Assembly: GCF_009649845.1 (NCBI RefSeq) | Contig: NZ_WJIE01000008.1 | Location: forward strand, 1 to 64,000 | From: Polyangium spumosum | Lineage (GTDB): Bacteria; Myxococcota_A; Polyangia; Polyangiales; Polyangiaceae | Direction: 5' to 3' | DNA: 64,000 nt | Shown here: in pieces, positions 9,000 to 16,888 of the stretch | How the letters are laid out: each line of letters starts with the position of its first letter | How positions within the stretch are numbered: the stretch's first letter is position 1 | The notes under the pieces: generated by a model | Databases searched by the model: none | Seen by the model: the letters and a program-made list of their open reading frames with translations, nothing else | Told to the model about the DNA's origin: nothing | Made by a program: the position numbers and the translations under genes

Positions 9000-10133
9000 A
9001 TGAAGCTTCACGAACGGCTCGCCGTCCTCGAATGTTCGCCCGTCCCGACCTGGGTGTTCGATCTCGACTTCTTCCGCCAGCGCTGGGCGAACAAGCCCGC
9101 CCTCGAGCTCTGGCGAGCGGCGACGCCGGAGGAGCTCTACGCGCGCGATTACTCCGATATGTCGGCGTCGACGCGGGCCAGGATGCGCGGATATATCGAG
9201 GGGTTTCGCTCGGGGCGCGCCGCCGAGGAGGAATGGACGCTGTATCCGAAGGGCGAGCCCCAGACGATGAAGCTCTTCATGACGGGCGTGCCGCTCGACG
9301 ACGGCCGGACGGGCGTGCTGATCCAGGCGTTCGTCAAGGAGAACGCGCCGAGCCCGGATCTCGTGCGCAGCATCGAGGCGCTCCGGCACACGTCCGTGAT
9401 GGTGACGCTGCTCGACATGGAAGGGACGATTGTCCTGCAAAACCCGGCGGCGCAACACGCGTTCGGCGTGGACGCTCCGTTCCGCGCGCGTTTTTCGGAG
9501 GAGGACGTCCCGGACGCGCTTCTCGCGGCGGCGCTTGCGGGCGAGGTGTTTTCGCTCGAGGCGGCGGTGCAGACGGAGGCGGGCGAGCGCTGGCACGTGA
9601 TCGAGGCGCGCACGCTGCCGGACCCGGCGACGGGCAACACGGTGATCCTCGTGCACCACACCGACGAGACGGCGCGGCGCGGGGCCGAGCGGCGGGCCGC
9701 GGAGGAGGGGCGGCTCGCGGAGGAGCTGCGGGGGACGCTCGCGCTCGTGGAGCGGCAGAAGCAGGAGATCCTGGCCCTGTCGGCGCCGGTGCTCGAGGTC
9801 TCGTCCCGCACGATCGCGCTGCCGATCATCGGGGCGCTCGATCCTGCCCGCGCCGCGGAGCTCGAAGGTCGGATCCTCGCGGCCGTCTCGGCGCGCGGGG
9901 CCGAACGCGTGATCCTGGATCTGACCGGAGCCGACGCGCTCACGGCGGAGACGGCCGAGCAGGTGGCGCGCCTCGGGCATGCGATACGGCTGCTCGGGGC
10001 GAAGCCGATCGCCACGGGCATCACGTCGAAGCTCGCGCGGACGTTGATTCATGCCAACGTGGATCTCGGCGGGATCCTGCTCCTCCGCAGCCTGCGCGAC
10101 GGAATCGAGGCGGCGCGGCGCGAGCGGACGTAA
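9000..10133 (+). CDS. PAS-PAS-STAS sensor protein (RsbR-like)
   Basis: A soluble signalling protein of 377 residues. Residues about 8-115 and 125-230 each look like PAS sensor domains (the second begins IEALRHTSVMVTLLDMEGTI). A charged coiled-coil of about 30 residues follows, then a STAS domain (about 265-372, with VSSRTIALPIIGALDPARA and ERVILDLTGAD) as in RsbR/RsbS stressosome proteins. Such proteins relay a sensed signal through partner-switching kinases; no partner kinase or phosphatase lies beside it here. The ATG at 9000 is chosen because the upstream frame is low-complexity and not protein-like. Confidence 0.85.
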   Translation: MKLHERLAVLECSPVPTWVFDLDFFRQRWANKPALELWRAATPEELYARDYSDMSASTRARMRGYIEGFRSGRAAEEEWTLYPKGEPQTMKLFMTGVPLDDGRTGVLIQAFVKENAPSPDLVRSIEALRHTSVMVTLLDMEGTIVLQNPAAQHAFGVDAPFRARFSEEDVPDALLAAALAGEVFSLEAAVQTEAGERWHVIEARTLPDPATGNTVILVHHTDETARRGAERRAAEEGRLAEELRGTLALVERQKQEILALSAPVLEVSSRTIALPIIGALDPARAAELEGRILAAVSARGAERVILDLTGADALTAETAEQVARLGHAIRLLGAKPIATGITSKLARTLIHANVDLGGILLLRSLRDGIEAARRERT

Positions 10134-10274
10134 TCTCTCACCTCGCGGGCACGTCGCGCGGGAGGGGGGCTGGTCGGCTCACCATGAGCGCATGATATTG
10201 GTGGCTGTTCCGTAGGGAGCCGGTTTTCGGCGCGAGGCTCGAGGTCCGAGCGCGTCGAAATGGGCCTGGATACC

Positions 10275-10331
10275 CCACGGAGGCGCGTCCGGGTCGTTCG
10301 TCCTTCCGAAGGGCCGGGCGCTCCTCCGTGG
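10275..10331 (+). promoter_or_regulatory. Long-range inverted repeat in the leader of the 10348 gene
   Basis: CCACGGAGG at 10275-10283 pairs perfectly with CCTCCGTGG at 10323-10331. The right arm runs into the purine-rich ribosome-binding stretch just before the ATG at 10348. In mRNA the stem could limit ribosome access; as DNA it could be an operator. It may also be chance in GC-rich sequence. Confidence 0.3.
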
Positions 10332-10347
10332 AGGGGCGGGGGCAGTC

Positions 10348-11550
10348 ATGAAGTATGAATTCCATGGTGTGTGCGCGGCCCTGCTTGCGCTCGTGGTCTC
10401 GGCGGGCTGCGGGGAGGCGCCGATCTCCGAGTCCGTGGAGGCGGAGCCCATCGGGGAAAACGAGGAAGCGCTCTCCGATTGCTCCATCGATGCCACGAAG
10501 GAGCTCTTCATCACGGATCTATCGGTGATCCAGGATGCCCGGGCCACCGGGATCGGCCCGTGGTCGTTCGGCTACGTGGTCCGGGAAATGGCGAAAGGCA
10601 ACGACGAGCAGGAGTTCATCGAGCGGTTCATGGAATCGTGGCTCGCGGATCAGGTCGTCGACGGGCTCACGATCAAGGCGCGCAGCAGGATGGAGAGCCT
10701 CGTGCTCGCGCCCTGGCGGGCGAAGAGCGCGGACGGAAAGACGTACGATCTCGACAAGGCGCCGATGTCTCTGCTCGGTATCGTGTACCGGCTCGATCTG
10801 CGCAAGCTCCGGAACTTCGGCGCGGGCGCGGGCGAGGGGCGCATGATCTACAACGTGCACGGGCCCGACGGGCGCGCGCTGCCGTTCACCCTGATCTTCG
10901 AATACCGGCTGCCCGCGAACCGGGGCCAGACGGCGGAGAGCTGGGCGAAGGAGTTCCACGCGCTCGGCGCGTTGCCCTTCGGCCCGGAGTACAACAAGAA
11001 GCTCGAGGCGCTGACCGAGAAATTCGTGACCGCGAAGGCCCGGCAAGGGATGCCGCCCGGGACCGTGCTCAACCAGCTCCGCTCGAACGAGATCGCCCTG
11101 ACCTTCGGCGACGAGGAGCCGCTGTGGGAGCTCCGGCAATTCGAGGTCGACCGAAAGGGGTTCCTCGTGCCGGCGAGCGTGGGGTTGACGCCGGACCTCA
11201 TCCACAACAACACGCCGCTGCTCGCCGATTACGTGCGGCAGAACGAGCGCCTGATCCTGGAGGGGAACCACAAGGTGGGATCCCGATTCAAGGGCAAGGC
11301 GTTCAACGGCGGATCGGCGCGCGTGCCGACGCGCGACTTCACCTGGCAGGTCCCGGGCGTGGAGGAGGACGTCCGGAAGGCGTTCTCGCTCAACACCTGC
11401 AATGGTTGTCACGCGGGCGAGACGGGGACGAACTTCCTGCACGTGTCCCGGAGCCGCACCGGCCCGGAGACCGTGCTCTCGGATCACGTGCTCACGACGG
11501 ATTTCCCGTTCCGCGTGCAGGAGCTGAAAGCCGTCGTCTGCAAGGATTGA
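10348..11550 (+). CDS. Lipoprotein with a single CxxCH heme-attachment motif
   Basis: A 400-residue lipoprotein: signal peptide with lipobox ending in Cys21 (VVSAGC), a long domain without recognised enzyme motifs, and CNGCHAGET at residues 351-359, the classical c-type heme attachment motif. A purine-rich ribosome-binding site precedes the ATG. The motif sits near the C-terminus, after a segment typical of large myxobacterial exported proteins. Heme attachment is plausible because the protein is exported, but no second heme motif or partner is adjacent. It does not look like a known cytochrome family. Confidence 0.78.
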   Translation: MKYEFHGVCAALLALVVSAGCGEAPISESVEAEPIGENEEALSDCSIDATKELFITDLSVIQDARATGIGPWSFGYVVREMAKGNDEQEFIERFMESWLADQVVDGLTIKARSRMESLVLAPWRAKSADGKTYDLDKAPMSLLGIVYRLDLRKLRNFGAGAGEGRMIYNVHGPDGRALPFTLIFEYRLPANRGQTAESWAKEFHALGALPFGPEYNKKLEALTEKFVTAKARQGMPPGTVLNQLRSNEIALTFGDEEPLWELRQFEVDRKGFLVPASVGLTPDLIHNNTPLLADYVRQNERLILEGNHKVGSRFKGKAFNGGSARVPTRDFTWQVPGVEEDVRKAFSLNTCNGCHAGETGTNFLHVSRSRTGPETVLSDHVLTTDFPFRVQELKAVVCKD

Positions 11551-11555
11551 CGGCG

Positions 11556-12770
11556 CTATCGGCGGCGGCGGCGCGCGCCGAGGCTCGCCAGGGCGGCGAA
11601 CGTGGCGAGGCCGAGCCAGCCGGGCGGGCCCTCGCTCGTGCCCGTCGCGTGGCACTGGCAGGAGACGAAGCCGCGGACCGCGCCATCGTCGTCCGCCGCG
11701 AAAGCTCCGGCGCCGCCGCCGCCGCCTTCGCCGCTCGCGCCGCCGCCCCATCCGGCGCCGCCTTCGCCGCCGGCGCCGCTTCCATCTCCGGCGCCGCTTC
11801 CATCTCCGGCACCTTCGCCGCCGGCACCTTCGCCGCCGGCGCCGCTCCCGCCCGCGCCGCCGCCTCCGCTTCCGCTTCCGCCGCCGTCGCCGTTACAGGC
11901 CGTGACGTGGGTCGGGCGTTTGTTCACGCAATCGGTGGGGGAGGCGCAGTCGGGATCGGGGAGGGCGGGCGGGCTCGAGCCGCCGCCGATGTCGCCGGGG
12001 TTCGGGTAGGCGGGCTCGATCGTCTGCCACTGGCTGTTGAATTCCATGAACCCGTAGACCTTCTCCTGGTACGGCGCGGCGCCGCCCACGGAGGGCTTCC
12101 AGACGCCGCGGTTCGTATCGTAGTTCGGGTTGTTCGGGTTGTTCACGTACGCCAGACCATTGTAGGCCCACGTGGCCGCGTACCAGTGCTCGACGACCTT
12201 GGGCTGGTTGTCGCCGACGCAGTTCGTCGCCTTCCATTTCGCCGCGAGGATGCGGGTGCTCGTGGCCAGGTTGTAAAAAGGATCCGAGGCGACGCGCTCG
12301 CGGTCGAAGTCCGGGTTCTCCCCGACGTGCATGCCGCTCGTCACCTGCCCGATCCCGTAGCCGCAATCGAAGGAGATGATGGTGCGGGATTCGCCGCCGA
12401 CCTGATCGGCGGGCAAGGTGGGGACGCAGAATTGACGCCAGCCGGACTCGACCCTCGTGATGGCCTTGAGCAGCTCGCAAGGGAAACGCGCGGGGACGGA
12501 TTGATAAGGCTCCGGTTTGCCGCAGCCCTGGCCGATGTCGCTGACGGTGGGGCCGTCGCCGCCCCAGGCAGAGGGGCCCTGGGCGACGAGGTCGAAGATG
12601 ACGTTCCACTCGTCGACCGTGGGGTTCGTCCCGGGCACGGCCTCGATGGCGCAGCCGTGATCGTTCGAGGGGCTCGAGGCGGTGTAGGAAGGGCAATACG
12701 CGGCGGCGCCCGCGCTCGTGGCGAGCAGGGCGAGCGAGGCGGCGGCGGCGAGGGGGCGCGTGGGGCTCAC
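11556..12770 (-). CDS. Secreted transglycosylase-like protein with MYXO-CTERM-like anchor
   Basis: About 404 residues from the GTG at 12770, which has a GGAG ribosome-binding site and overlaps the upstream gene's stop by 4 bases. It has a signal peptide, then a lysozyme/SLT-like domain with a candidate catalytic Glu in RVESGWRQF and a CGYGIGQVTSGM block, then a long Gly/Ser/Ala spacer built of GGEGAGG-like repeats. The end has a Cys pair (SCQCHAT), a hydrophobic helix and an Arg-rich tail, matching the MYXO-CTERM sorting signal. It probably acts on peptidoglycan or a related polymer at the cell surface; catalysis is unproven. Confidence 0.78.
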   Translation of the reverse strand: MSPTRPLAAAASLALLATSAGAAAYCPSYTASSPSNDHGCAIEAVPGTNPTVDEWNVIFDLVAQGPSAWGGDGPTVSDIGQGCGKPEPYQSVPARFPCELLKAITRVESGWRQFCVPTLPADQVGGESRTIISFDCGYGIGQVTSGMHVGENPDFDRERVASDPFYNLATSTRILAAKWKATNCVGDNQPKVVEHWYAATWAYNGLAYVNNPNNPNYDTNRGVWKPSVGGAAPYQEKVYGFMEFNSQWQTIEPAYPNPGDIGGGSSPPALPDPDCASPTDCVNKRPTHVTACNGDGGGSGSGGGGAGGSGAGGEGAGGEGAGDGSGAGDGSGAGGEGGAGWGGGASGEGGGGGAGAFAADDDGAVRGFVSCQCHATGTSEGPPGWLGLATFAALASLGARRRRR

Positions 12771-13888
12771 GGAGCACCTCCATTCTCGAGGTAAAATCCT
12801 GCAATGGCGACGCGGCTCCCGCGAGGCGCGGGGAGCACGGACGCGGCGCCGGTCTTCGTGTCGACGAGGAAAGGCACGGGGAGCGCGCTCGGCTGGGTGT
12901 GCAGCGCGGCGATGAAGCGAGAATCGGCGGTCGCGGCGGCGACGAGGTCGACGCCGGGGCCGAGGGGGCCCGCGATACGCGCCTCGGCGTCGAGGGTGGA
13001 GAGGCCGCGGCCGGGAGGATTGTAAAGGACGCCGCCGCTCGGGAGGACGGCGGGCGCGAGGCTCATGCTCGGGCTCGAGAAGAGCCGGCGCGCGCGGCCC
13101 GTGGTGAGGTCGAGTTCGTCGACGACCCACGTGCGGCTGTTGGTCTCGTGGCGGTTCTGGAAGACGAGCTTTTTGCCGGCCGCGTCGATGGAGAAGTCGC
13201 GGGCGAACGGCGGGAGGTTTTTCACGAGCGGACGCACGGCGCCGGCGTCGGGATCGACGGCGACGAGGTCGGCACGATCGGGCAGGACACGATAGAGGAT
13301 GATTTCACGGGCCGTGGCGCCCGCGAGGAAGAGGAGGTGTCCGTGCGCGCCGTGGACGGCGCGGGTTTTCCCGGTCGTCATGTCGACCTCGTCGACGGTG
13401 AGGGGATCGACGCGCAGGCGGCCTTCGAGGTCGGGGCCGGGGCGGCCGCGGGAGACGAAGACGCGGCCCGTGGGGGCGACGAGGGGGCGGCTCGCGTGCA
13501 CGACCCGGTCGACGAGCACCTCGGCCGGCGCGTGGGGCCGGAGGCGGAAGAGGGAGGCATTGAAGGAGGCGTCGCGGCCGGGCGTGCTGTCGGCGGTCGC
13601 GAGGACAAAAGGCGTGTCCGGGACGACGGCGGCGCGTACGGTCGCGTCGGGCAGGTGGGAGAACGTCGCGACCGGGGCGGGATCGGCGCCGCCGCCGGCC
13701 TGGACGAGGTAAAGCGCGCTGTGTTCGGCGCCCGGGAACGTGGCCAGGAGGGCCACGCGTGGTCCGCGGACCTCGGGCGGCGCTGCAGCGTGGGCGGGCG
13801 CCGCGACTTCGGGGCCGTACGCGGCGAACGCGAGTGCGACCACGACGCACGAGGCGCCGAGGCCGAGGAGGAACTTTCGCGTGAGCAT
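12767..13888 (-). CDS. Exported beta-propeller-like protein
   Basis: A 373-residue protein with an N-terminal signal or anchor helix (residues 5-23) and then repeated beta-rich units such as VDEVDMTTGKTR, VDELDLTTGRARRL and FLVDTKTGAASVL, typical of WD40/TolB-like propellers. It is encoded just upstream of, and coupled to, the transglycosylase-like gene (GTGA overlap), so the two are probably co-produced at the envelope. No catalytic residues are visible; a scaffolding or binding role is inferred. Confidence 0.7.
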   Translation of the reverse strand: MLTRKFLLGLGASCVVVALAFAAYGPEVAAPAHAAAPPEVRGPRVALLATFPGAEHSALYLVQAGGGADPAPVATFSHLPDATVRAAVVPDTPFVLATADSTPGRDASFNASLFRLRPHAPAEVLVDRVVHASRPLVAPTGRVFVSRGRPGPDLEGRLRVDPLTVDEVDMTTGKTRAVHGAHGHLLFLAGATAREIILYRVLPDRADLVAVDPDAGAVRPLVKNLPPFARDFSIDAAGKKLVFQNRHETNSRTWVVDELDLTTGRARRLFSSPSMSLAPAVLPSGGVLYNPPGRGLSTLDAEARIAGPLGPGVDLVAAATADSRFIAALHTQPSALPVPFLVDTKTGAASVLPAPRGSRVAIAGFYLENGGAP

Positions 13889-13914
13889 GAAGGGAGCGTA
13901 ATGCCAGGAGGGCA

Positions 13915-15153
13915 CTACGGAAAGTTCGCCGCGCGAGAATCCGCGGAGGTGGCCTTCCCGGCGCCGGAGGACGGAGCGACCGGCGCGCATCCGTCCGCGG
14001 AGGCGGGCCCGATGGCCGCGTCGCCGACGCGCCGCGAGAGGGCGCGGAATCGACCAAAAAAGTGGGATTCGTAAGCCTTGCGCCGGGGATCGCGGGCGAG
14101 GGGGATCGGGTCGATGCCGTGAATGCGGAAGGGGCAAACGAAGAGGCGGGGAGGGGCGCCCTTTTCGAGCTCGAGTTTGACGGAGAGGCCCATCTCGGTC
14201 CACGGGTGGCCGCTGTGCATGCGCATGAGCAGGTTGCCGAGGCTGTAGACGATGGGTTTTCCCGCGTGGAACGTGACGCCCTGCACGACGTGGGGGTGGT
14301 GGCCGAGGAAGGCGTCGGCGCCGGCGTCGATCACGGCCTCGGCGAGGGCGCGCGTGCGGGGCAGGGGGTCTTCGCGGTACTCCTCGCCGCCGTGGTAACT
14401 CACGAGGATCGCATCGACGTCGCCCTTTTCGCGGAGGGATTTCACGGCGCGGACGAGGGCCTCCCGATCGGCGGAGGCGACGTGGGCGCGGCCCGGGTGC
14501 CGCGAGAGGACGCCCTGGTTCCAGACATCGGTGACGGCGAGGAACGCCAGGCGAAGCCCGCGCCGCGTGACGATGGCGGGCTCGAACGCCTTTTCGAGGG
14601 TCGCGCCCGTGCCCGCGTGCAGGACCTTGGCGCGGTCGAGGTGATCGAGCGTCTCGAGCATGGCCGATTTCCCGTAATCCCAGGCGTGGTTGTTCGCCGT
14701 GGAGACGACGTCGATCCCGGCGCGCGCGAGGACGTCGGCCGAGGCGGGCGGGCCATTGAAGACGAGGTTGTTCTCGGGGGAGACCGTCTCGCGGCCCTGA
14801 TCACTGATGGGCCCCTCCAGGTTGACGAACCGCACGTCGGCCGCGCGGAGGAGGTCATCCATGGAGGCGAACAGGGCGCGCTCCGGCTCGCGCAGGAGGA
14901 TCTGCCCGACGAGGCGGCCGAAGCTCACGTCGCCGGCGGCGAACACGGTGACGAATGCGGGTTTTTCGGGGCCCGTGTCCGGGGCCGCGTCGCTCGCGTC
15001 CGCGCCTGCGTCGTCTCCGGCTCCGGGCGGGGTGGCGGGTGCCGCGGGCGCGGGGGAGGGCGCTGGATTCGAGGTATCCGCGCGATCATTCCCACACGCG
15101 GCGACGAATACGAGCGCGAGGGCGAGGGGTGCGGCAGCGCGGATCGAGGCCAT
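13915..15153 (-). CDS. CapA/PgsA-family metallophosphoesterase lipoprotein
   Basis: A lipoprotein (lipobox FVAAC, Cys20) with an Ala/Pro/Asp-rich spacer and then a calcineurin-like domain of the CapA/PGA_cap family: AAGDVSFG, VNLEGPISD, STANNHAWDYG, VSYHGGEEY, GHHPHVVQG and YSLGN. In Bacillus, relatives take part in poly-gamma-glutamate export; elsewhere many members are uncharacterised exported phosphoesterases. Total 412 residues, a usual family size. No capB/capC genes are nearby, so a polyglutamate role is not supported here. Confidence 0.88.
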   Translation of the reverse strand: MASIRAAAPLALALVFVAACGNDRADTSNPAPSPAPAAPATPPGAGDDAGADASDAAPDTGPEKPAFVTVFAAGDVSFGRLVGQILLREPERALFASMDDLLRAADVRFVNLEGPISDQGRETVSPENNLVFNGPPASADVLARAGIDVVSTANNHAWDYGKSAMLETLDHLDRAKVLHAGTGATLEKAFEPAIVTRRGLRLAFLAVTDVWNQGVLSRHPGRAHVASADREALVRAVKSLREKGDVDAILVSYHGGEEYREDPLPRTRALAEAVIDAGADAFLGHHPHVVQGVTFHAGKPIVYSLGNLLMRMHSGHPWTEMGLSVKLELEKGAPPRLFVCPFRIHGIDPIPLARDPRRKAYESHFFGRFRALSRRVGDAAIGPASADGCAPVAPSSGAGKATSADSRAANFP

Positions 15154-15186
15154 GGGAGGGAGCTTCGGCGTAGCGCGCGGCGGCCC

Positions 15187-16140
15187 TCAGCGCCACAACC
15201 GCGCGACGATGACGCCGAGCTCCGTGAGGAGGAAGAAGGTGGAAGATTGCAAGATGAACCGGTTCGTCGAGGAGTTCGGCATTCCACGCACGACGCGGTG
15301 CAGGAGGAGGATGAGCGGGAAGCTCGTGATCATGCCCCAGAGGAAGCCGCTGTAGAGCGGATCGCAGCACTCCGGGGCCTTGCTGCATACGAGGCTCGAG
15401 CCTTCCCCGTCGGATTCGACGCAGCCTCTCGGCGCATAAGCGAACGCGATGACGACCGCCACGATGAGGCCGACGATCGCGCCGGCGCAGCCGCCCGTGG
15501 CCGCCGCGGCCTGCTTGTCGGACGGAGGGGCCTCGCCGCTCGCGCGGATCGGGGGCAAGGCGTCCGCGAGGAGGGCGAGGGCCGAGACGAGGCGCGCGCC
15601 GCGCTCCTGATCGGGCGAGCGGGTCGTGAACTCGACGAGGCCGAGCGAGATAGTGCCTTCGCTCGTGCCGTCGATGCGGACCTCGGTGCAATGGGCGCCC
15701 TGGAGGAGGGCGAGGATCGCGGCGCGGGCGTCCGGCGAGGCGAGGACGGCGCGGACCAGATCATCGTTGATCAATGTATCAATGTAGACCGCTTCGTCGA
15801 AGGCCGGGTCGCCGGTCTGGATCTCGCGGTTCACGCCGTCTTGCTTGAATGCGCGGTCGCCCGGGGTCTCCTTGCGGAGCACGAGGTTCATGGGCCTCGG
15901 GACGAGGAGCGGCCCCTGGCGGCCATTTCGATAGCCGGCCTGCGCGTGACGCGGGGTGGATCCCCTCTCCGAGATGCGCGTCTTGACGTAAAGCGAGTCG
16001 GTCGATCCGGGGCTGAAGTGGACGTGAATGACGCGGCCCTCGTCCGCGAGGACGTCGAACTCGTTCGTATCGTGCGAGACCCCGGCGAGGGCGCGGAGCT
16101 GCTCGACGAGGCTCCTCTTGGAGGGATCGATCTCGGCCAC
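15187..16140 (-). CDS. Hypothetical protein with C-terminal membrane helices
   Basis: A 317-residue protein starting at GTG 16140. The N-terminal two thirds are soluble and charged. Near residues 213-233 there is a hydrophobic helix (GAIVGLIVAVVIAFAYA), then a short Cys-rich loop and at least one more hydrophobic stretch (FLWGMITSFPLILLLH). No signal peptide is present, so the N-terminal domain is probably cytoplasmic. I recognise no family. It is divergent from the 16260 gene across about 119 bases. Confidence 0.65.
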   Translation of the reverse strand: MAEIDPSKRSLVEQLRALAGVSHDTNEFDVLADEGRVIHVHFSPGSTDSLYVKTRISERGSTPRHAQAGYRNGRQGPLLVPRPMNLVLRKETPGDRAFKQDGVNREIQTGDPAFDEAVYIDTLINDDLVRAVLASPDARAAILALLQGAHCTEVRIDGTSEGTISLGLVEFTTRSPDQERGARLVSALALLADALPPIRASGEAPPSDKQAAAATGGCAGAIVGLIVAVVIAFAYAPRGCVESDGEGSSLVCSKAPECCDPLYSGFLWGMITSFPLILLLHRVVRGMPNSSTNRFILQSSTFFLLTELGVIVARLWR

Positions 16141-16259
16141 GAGGTACGTTTACCAGAAAAAGGCGAGCGGGCGCGAGGAGGCGCGGCATCCGTCGTGCAG
16201 GCGCCTCCCCGGTGAGCAAGACGGTCCCCCGGGGCCGATGTGCTCGTCAGGAAGGGGGA

Positions 16260-16820
16260 ATGACCATGGCCATGCTCTCGACGTCCGCCTGGGTGCTGCA
16301 TGATCTCGGCCTCGCGGCCGGCTTCGGCGGCCCGCTGTTCGGCAAGCTCGCGTTGCACCGCGCGGTCCAGGACATCCACTCCGAGGAGGAGCGAGGACAG
16401 GTCCTCCACGACGCGTGGAGCAGCTACAACGTCGTGACGGCGGCGAGCCTGGGCGTCGCGGCGCTGACCTGGTTCATCGGCCGCGCCGCGATCTCGGGGC
16501 GGTCGATCGACGAGGAGACGCGTGGCCTCGTGCTGGCGAAGGACATCCTGCTCGGCGCCGCCGTCCTGACGGGCGCGGCGAACATCCTGAGCGGTCAGGA
16601 GCTCGGCCGTCAGGCCCCCGAGGGCGCGGTGCCCGTGGCGTCGGGGGAGGAGCCCTCGGCCCGGACGCCCGAGAAGGCGAGGGGCCTCATGCGATTCCTG
16701 GGCGTGATGGGGCCGGTCAACCTGGCCTGCACGGCGGGCGTCATCGGCATCACCGCGGTCCTCGCGATGAAGTCGGGCCAGTCGACGAAATGGAGCATCA
16801 TCTCGCGCCTGTTGCCCTGA
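16260..16820 (+). CDS. Four-helix integral membrane protein of unknown function
   Basis: A 186-residue protein with four hydrophobic segments (around WVLHDLGLAAGFGGPLFG, NVVTAASLGVAALTWFIG, KDILLGAAVLTGAANI and VNLACTAGVIGITAVLAM) and a charged cytoplasmic loop between helices 3 and 4. A GGAAGG ribosome-binding site precedes the cluster of ATGs at 16260/16266, deciding the start. It could belong to a small DUF-type membrane family, but I cannot name it. Confidence 0.7.
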   Translation: MTMAMLSTSAWVLHDLGLAAGFGGPLFGKLALHRAVQDIHSEEERGQVLHDAWSSYNVVTAASLGVAALTWFIGRAAISGRSIDEETRGLVLAKDILLGAAVLTGAANILSGQELGRQAPEGAVPVASGEEPSARTPEKARGLMRFLGVMGPVNLACTAGVIGITAVLAMKSGQSTKWSIISRLLP

Positions 16821-16839
16821 GCCTCACCCCCCAACCCCT

Positions 16840-16860
16840 CCTCTCCGCGCGTCGGAGAGG
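16840..16860. terminator. Hairpin between convergent genes
   Basis: CCTCTCCG (16840-16847) and CGGAGAGG (16853-16860) form an 8-bp stem with a 5-base loop between the stops of two convergent genes (16820 and 16889). It has no U-tract, so it may act as a bidirectional hairpin or as a processing site. Confidence 0.5.
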
Positions 16861-16888
16861 GGGCGAAGGGAGGGCTCGGGTGGTGAGG

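Noticed and set aside
11893-12804. 303-aa ORF starting at an ATG before the GTG of the transglycosylase-like gene
   Set aside because: It is in a different frame from the MYXO-CTERM protein; its sequence is Arg-rich and lacks any motif.
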